A stretch of 64,000 bases of DNA from Planctomycetaceae bacterium (GTDB taxonomy: Bacteria > Planctomycetota > Planctomycetia > Pirellulales > Pirellulaceae). Position 1 is the first letter of the stretch. Every line of letters starts with the position of its first letter. The notes below the pieces were generated by a model that saw only the letters and a program-made list of their open reading frames with translations, did not search any database and was not told the origin of the DNA. A program made the position numbers and the translations under genes. The stretch spans positions 186,001 to 250,000 of the forward strand of contig JACKHN010000011.1 of NCBI GenBank assembly GCA_020638975.1, in the 5' to 3' direction. Shown here piece by piece: positions 59,676-64,000 of this stretch.

Positions 59676-60159
59676 GTGTTTCACCCGAGAGCGAGAGATC
59701 GTGAGTCCGAGAGAAGTAGACGTATTTCTCTATGATAACCACGAATTCGGCAACATGCACACAAAAAGATGCCGTATTGTAGGGCCTTTCAGTTTTTCAA
59801 ATTGAGAGGTTTGTACGACGGGCCTCCGAGCCCGTCGATGGAGCTAAGTCGTTATTCGACCGGCTCGGAGGCCCGTCGTGCATCTTGTGCAACTTCAACA
59901 AATAAATCGCCCTGTGCCGTATTGCTGCCCGCGAGTGGGAAGCGGTCCGCAGTCAGCGGTCAGTCAGGGGAGGCCAAGCACGAGGCATAATCCGGCTGAA
60001 CGCGGATCGCTGCGTGCTGACCGCTCCGCTGTCGAACTCCTTGCCTGTGAGTCGTTTGCGAGCTGTCGACACCGCCTAGACCATACGAAACACTCCGCCT
60101 ACGATGATCCTTCAGAGATGAACGATTACGGATATAAATAGTGTCGCCGGAGCGTAGGG
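59676..60159. other. intergenic region with repeat element upstream of the large unknown gene
   Basis: About 480 bp between divergent genes. It contains the 135-nt element at 59780-59914. The remainder shows no convincing gene and presumably holds both promoters. Confidence 0.45.
59780..59914. repeat. 135-nt palindromic element, copy 3 (inverted)
   Basis: In opposite orientation to copies 1 and 2: it starts AGGGCCTTTCAGTTTTTCAA preceded by T and ends GCCCTG. Inner arms GTACGACGGGCCTCCGAGCC and GGCTCGGAGGCCCGTCGTGC. Confidence 0.85.
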
Positions 60160-63100
60160 ATGGGACGACAAGGGCTTACCCCAGACGAATCAGGAGCCGT
60201 GGAGAAGATCCTCGGTCATCTGAATTTCTCGTCCGGGGCACCCGACCCACGATTGCTCGCGAATCTCAACCAACTCTGGAAGTCGAAGGCAGTTACTGAC
60301 TCCAGCGAGCCGCCCTGGCAAGCCGTTGGCAGCTTACTGCAAGCCGAACTCGAGCGTTTGTCCGTTGAGTCGACCGCTTTTCAAGACGCTTCGCAGGCGA
60401 CGGCGATTCTGGAATTGGTTTGGAACCAGACGCTTCCCGGCTATTTCGAAGACCATCGCGACCTGCTATTTCATCAGACCGCCGACAGGATTTTCAATGC
60501 GTTCTTCGTGGGCCGAGCCTGCGAGGCCGTACTGGCTCAGGGCGAGCCTTGGGGTGAGTCGGATCGCATCACAAAGCGAGCGATCGCGCAGCTGAATGAC
60601 TACATCGGTTATCGCCCGGTCGCTGTGCTGGAATCCAAGAAAATCGAGCCCTATCCGCACGAACGACTGCGACCTGTTCCGCTGTTGGTCCGCGACGCAG
60701 GAGTGGCCGCCGGGCCCTACGAAGAAGTTGTCACGCGCGCGATTGAGCTGCTAAACAATACGGACGACGACATCTTGCGGACTGCCTACTTTGATCCGCA
60801 GGTACTGGACGAGTTGGCGATCGATCCTCGTGCCTACGACTTCGACCATCCGGTCAACAAGCGTCCGAACTATCATTTCGGGCAGTGGGATCCACATCAC
60901 ATTGATAATCAAGGACGATACACGCGCTTCGTCGTCCAGCAAGTGACGCTTGACGCGCTCATGCAGCGTCTCGAATCCGAGGAGGCTCCGGCAGATGAAT
61001 TGATGGTCGAGGCGGCGGCCGTGCTCGCTGGTATCATCTTAATGGGCGCTGGTATCAGCGGAGCGGGGCCTGGAACACATGATTCGACGACGACGCTCAG
61101 CAGCCTCCTGCCGCAGATTGCCGGCTATCGCGACGCTTTTTACGAACGACTGCTCAGCCGCATTCCCGGTCAGCATGGACAACGTTTAGTTGCCGAGGCT
61201 GCCGAGCGCCGACAACCGCTCGGTTGCGCACGGCAACATCTGAACGCGCAACTCGCTCGCCGTCGCGCCGCCCAACTCGAACACGTACAATTGGCGAAGA
61301 TCTTTGCCAGAATGGGTTATCCCGAAGCGGCCAAGCAGGAAGCGAACGTCGTGCCAACGCCGTCGGCTCGCATGCTCTGCCGTATCGATTGTCGAATTAC
61401 AGCGACACAGGCCGCGATTTCGCAACGCGACTCGGAGCGAGCCGTCAAGTTGCTGAGTGAAGCGGTCGAGATCTTGCATCGTGGTATTGAGTGCGGTGCA
61501 CTCGTCGATCCGTGGAACATACTCGGCTTTGATGGCCAGTTCAGTCTCTTTCCCGCCAGCGAGAACAGCGTTCACGATCATCGTATTGACGAGTTGATCG
61601 CGTTGATCGAGGAGATCTTCGGACTGTATTCGCGAGCGTGGGCCGAGACGGCGGGAGGCGATAACACCGTGCTGGTCGAAAAGATCGCCAGAGACTACCG
61701 GGAACTTGCTAATTGGTGGCGGCAGTTCGCTGCACACGAAGTTTCGAACGTCGAAGCGATCGATGCCTTCGATGCGTACAACGCCGCCGAACACGTCGCG
61801 CGTGCTCTCAAGCTCTGGCACGAAGGCGGTGCGGCAGCGGGCGACATTAGTTTTTGGGCACCACACGCTCAGATGTTCGACTCGGCGCAAGCCTATGCAC
61901 TGGTGATCGAAGCGTTGCTGGATCAAGCCGACCATGTGGCAGCGCTCGGTCTGTTGGTCCACTGGCTCAGCGAAGCCGATCGAGTTCCCTTGGAGCAAGG
62001 GGATGGATCGTTCTACCGCCTCGCCGAACGCTGGCTGCTGGATGTCCGCCGAACTGATATGCCGACGGATTCCGAATCGTCGGCTGACGATGTACCGGGC
62101 ATGTCCTGCGCAACATGGCGACTGATTCGCAAGTTTTTCGACTACGTGGAAGCGAACGCCGAAGTCTATTGGCAAACGCCCAGCTTTGAATTGGCGAGCG
62201 GGGGACGAAGCGGCGCGGCCGTTGAGTCGGAGCTCGAAGACCCGTTTGAGAACGACGATGCCGAAGACGAAGAGGATCTCTTTGGAGCGGCCTACGAAGA
62301 CGTTGTATTTCGCGACAGTGCGGACGATGGTGTCGAGGGGCAGATCTTTGACACGAGCGATGCCACCGAAGACGAACTGATCCAGGAGTCGCAGCGCGTC
62401 ACCGATCGCCTTTCGTTCATGAGTACACTGGCGAAGTTGTGGAAGAACGCCGGGCTCAGCCGTCTTCAAGACTCTTGCGAAGACGAATTGTTCGACGAAC
62501 GTCGCAATGCGATGCGCCATTGGATCGAGAAGCTGCAACGAAATCGCACCGAGTTGATGGAACTGGTCGATCAAGTTCGCGGCTACAAGATCCCCACGCC
62601 GCAAGGCGACCACGATTCGATGCTCGCCTACGATCGGCGACGCATGTACAAGGAAGGATTGCTCGATCGCATTATCGCGACTTCCACCGAGACGGCAGAC
62701 GCAGTGAGGCTTCTGCGCTCGGCGATTGTTGCGGAATCCAGTGAGCCGTTCGCGACTGACACCGGTGATACACCGCGCGAAGAGAGTTTGACAATTCAAG
62801 TCGTCGCGGCCATCTTGCGAGGTGATCGGCGGCGTGCGAAGAAACTTGCCACCGAGTTGACCGAAGAATTGGCCGACTTGCCCCTGCTGTACGTCCCGCT
62901 GGCCAAAGGGGGTGACGCCCGCGAAATCGTCGCCGCGAGAATTCGCCAGCGCAGCATCCAAGATCTGTTGCTCTGCCTGCCGCGAATCGGTCTATATGTC
63001 GAGACATACCGATTGATCGAGACAGCGCGTGACATGGAGCGAACGCATCCCGTCGGTGCCGGTGCCGTTACCGAGTTCGACGAGCTTTTCAAAATCGGCT

Positions 63101-64000
63101 ATAAGTCGCTGGTCCAATCGCTGGTCGTGTCCGCCGAGCAGTGGGACGAAGAGGAAGAGGTCGAGACCGAGACACCCAACTTGACGGATTCACCGTTGGT
63201 GGCGTGCCTCGAGCAACTCACCGAATCTGCGTTGCACAGTTGGCTCGCGCACAGTCAAACCTTGCGTCTGTCCGTGCTTGAAAAAGTGAGCGATAAACGG
63301 GCGTGGAGCAAGTTGGTCGAGTTTATCGAAACTTATGGAGCCGAACTGTTCACGCAACATTTCCTCAATCTTGGGAACGTTCGCGCGATCCTTCATCAGG
63401 GCGCCGACACGTGGCTCTCGCAGATTCAGGAGGAAGGCGGCGGTATGTTTGAGTGTCGACTGCTTGACGACATCGATAACAAGATCTCGCGCCAGGATGC
63501 GGTCTATCGCTTGACGCTCGTGCTGGAAGCCATCATCGAGAATTACTCCGAGTACCGCGACTATAACAGTACAACCACGCAATCCGACCGTGGCGACTTG
63601 CTCTACACGTTGCTCGACTTCCTGCGATTGCAAACAAAGTACGATCGCGTTTGCTGGAATTTGAAGCCGGTTGTGCTGGCCCACGAAATACTCGTTCGAC
63701 GCGGCTGCAAACAAGCCGCACAACTGTGGCGACGCGCGTTGCGTGAGCGTATCGATGCTGAAGCGGAAAAGTTCGTCGAAAAGCTGACGACGCTGCGCAA
63801 GAAGTACGCCATGCAGATGCCGTCGATCGCGGATCGAATCAACGAACGATTTATGCGGCCCCTCGTCATTGATCGCCTTTGTTCGCTGGTACAGCCCGCT
63901 GTTGCCGAAGCGAAGCGCGATGGTCCGCGCCCGACTTTTCGTATGTTACAGTATGAAACTGAGTTCTTGACGCGGGAACCTAGTGGCGTCGGGTTCGATT
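60160..64000 (+). CDS. large cytosolic protein of unknown function, C-terminus beyond window
   Basis: Open from ATG 60160 to the right edge, at least 1280 residues, without a signal peptide or membrane segment. Start MGRQGLTPDESGAVEKILGHL; a short GC-rich leader with GTAGGG lies just upstream. It is mostly helical with a few conserved-looking stretches: NYHFGQWDPHHIDNQGRYTRFVVQQVTLDALMQRL (residues ~235-268), AAAVLAGIILMGAGISGAGPGTHDS (~284-308) and RIPGQHGQRLVAEAAERRQPLG. An acidic linker (EDPFENDDAEDEEDLFG) follows at ~690-706. I do not recognise a named family; similar long hypothetical proteins occur in planctomycetes. Codon use looks like the neighbours, so no sign of transfer. It may be a helical scaffold. 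Confidence 0.8.
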   Translation, partial: MGRQGLTPDESGAVEKILGHLNFSSGAPDPRLLANLNQLWKSKAVTDSSEPPWQAVGSLLQAELERLSVESTAFQDASQATAILELVWNQTLPGYFEDHRDLLFHQTADRIFNAFFVGRACEAVLAQGEPWGESDRITKRAIAQLNDYIGYRPVAVLESKKIEPYPHERLRPVPLLVRDAGVAAGPYEEVVTRAIELLNNTDDDILRTAYFDPQVLDELAIDPRAYDFDHPVNKRPNYHFGQWDPHHIDNQGRYTRFVVQQVTLDALMQRLESEEAPADELMVEAAAVLAGIILMGAGISGAGPGTHDSTTTLSSLLPQIAGYRDAFYERLLSRIPGQHGQRLVAEAAERRQPLGCARQHLNAQLARRRAAQLEHVQLAKIFARMGYPEAAKQEANVVPTPSARMLCRIDCRITATQAAISQRDSERAVKLLSEAVEILHRGIECGALVDPWNILGFDGQFSLFPASENSVHDHRIDELIALIEEIFGLYSRAWAETAGGDNTVLVEKIARDYRELANWWRQFAAHEVSNVEAIDAFDAYNAAEHVARALKLWHEGGAAAGDISFWAPHAQMFDSAQAYALVIEALLDQADHVAALGLLVHWLSEADRVPLEQGDGSFYRLAERWLLDVRRTDMPTDSESSADDVPGMSCATWRLIRKFFDYVEANAEVYWQTPSFELASGGRSGAAVESELEDPFENDDAEDEEDLFGAAYEDVVFRDSADDGVEGQIFDTSDATEDELIQESQRVTDRLSFMSTLAKLWKNAGLSRLQDSCEDELFDERRNAMRHWIEKLQRNRTELMELVDQVRGYKIPTPQGDHDSMLAYDRRRMYKEGLLDRIIATSTETADAVRLLRSAIVAESSEPFATDTGDTPREESLTIQVVAAILRGDRRRAKKLATELTEELADLPLLYVPLAKGGDAREIVAARIRQRSIQDLLLCLPRIGLYVETYRLIETARDMERTHPVGAGAVTEFDELFKIGYKSLVQSLVVSAEQWDEEEEVETETPNLTDSPLVACLEQLTESALHSWLAHSQTLRLSVLEKVSDKRAWSKLVEFIETYGAELFTQHFLNLGNVRAILHQGADTWLSQIQEEGGGMFECRLLDDIDNKISRQDAVYRLTLVLEAIIENYSEYRDYNSTTTQSDRGDLLYTLLDFLRLQTKYDRVCWNLKPVVLAHEILVRRGCKQAAQLWRRALRERIDAEAEKFVEKLTTLRKKYAMQMPSIADRINERFMRPLVIDRLCSLVQPAVAEAKRDGPRPTFRMLQYETEFLTREPSGVGFD

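Overview
The window looks like chromosomal DNA of a planctomycete, probably of the Pirellula/Rhodopirellula type. This is inferred from gene content, not from a marker gene. The signs are secreted beta-propellers and HEAT proteins, a Tat-exported Gfo/Idh/MocA oxidoreductase, a PadR regulator paired with a membrane protein carrying a short N-terminal prefix domain, very large proteins, weak Shine-Dalgarno sites, and many kinds of palindromic intergenic repeat. The DNA is moderately GC-rich by eye.

Layout. 1-1.6 kb: an SDR oxidoreductase cut by the left edge, a DUF309 protein, a 35-residue membrane peptide and tRNA-Val(GAC). 1.9-9.7 kb: a type I restriction-modification locus (hsdM, hsdS, hsdR) with a REP-associated tyrosine transposase (RAYT) gene between hsdS and hsdR. 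Its palindromic REP/REPIN elements lie around the transposase and, in frame, inside hsdM and hsdR. The N-terminal part of hsdM has decayed through several frameshifts and stops. 10-25.5 kb: padR plus partner, a 1972-residue membrane protein, two lipoproteins, a HEAT protein, an ABC-F ATPase, a beta-propeller and a BaiN-like flavoprotein. 25.6-32 kb (minus strand): Gfo/Idh/MocA oxidoreductase, an RRM protein, then pheT, pheS, rplT, rpmI. 32-39 kb: tandem purine nucleoside phosphorylases, a secreted TPR metallopeptidase, a two-subunit CoA-transferase, a two-TM protein and an HpcH/HpaI aldolase. 39-47 kb: one 2725-residue repeat protein. 47.5-51.7 kb: glutaminase, a DUF2126 protein and a zinc metallopeptidase. 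51.9-60 kb: two paralogous secreted proteins of unknown function, a secreted Cys-rich pentapeptide-repeat protein and a secreted PQQ-like propeller. 60.2 kb to the right edge: a large unknown protein that continues beyond the window.

The strongest candidate for something new is the REPIN-RAYT system in the restriction locus. Units of 58 nt, bounded by GTAG and CTAC and made of two inverted hairpins, sit at four places inside two structural genes without closing the reading frame. The hairpin stems covary (GGGCA/TGCCC versus GGCCA/TGGCC), and the right half has been amplified as contiguous 36-nt (12-codon) units. The behaviour resembles the in-frame Rickettsia palindromic elements, but here a resident transposase is a likely mobiliser. 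Elsewhere the window holds ~98-nt composite elements with an extra outer inverted repeat, four ~135-nt elements of another family, and several single palindromes that also end in GTAG/CTAC.

Other points: three exact 384-codon super-repeats in the 2725-residue protein, the Cys-Gln-Lys pentapeptide protein, the tandem phosphorylases that differ at a base-specificity residue, and a PheT without its usual OB-fold domain.
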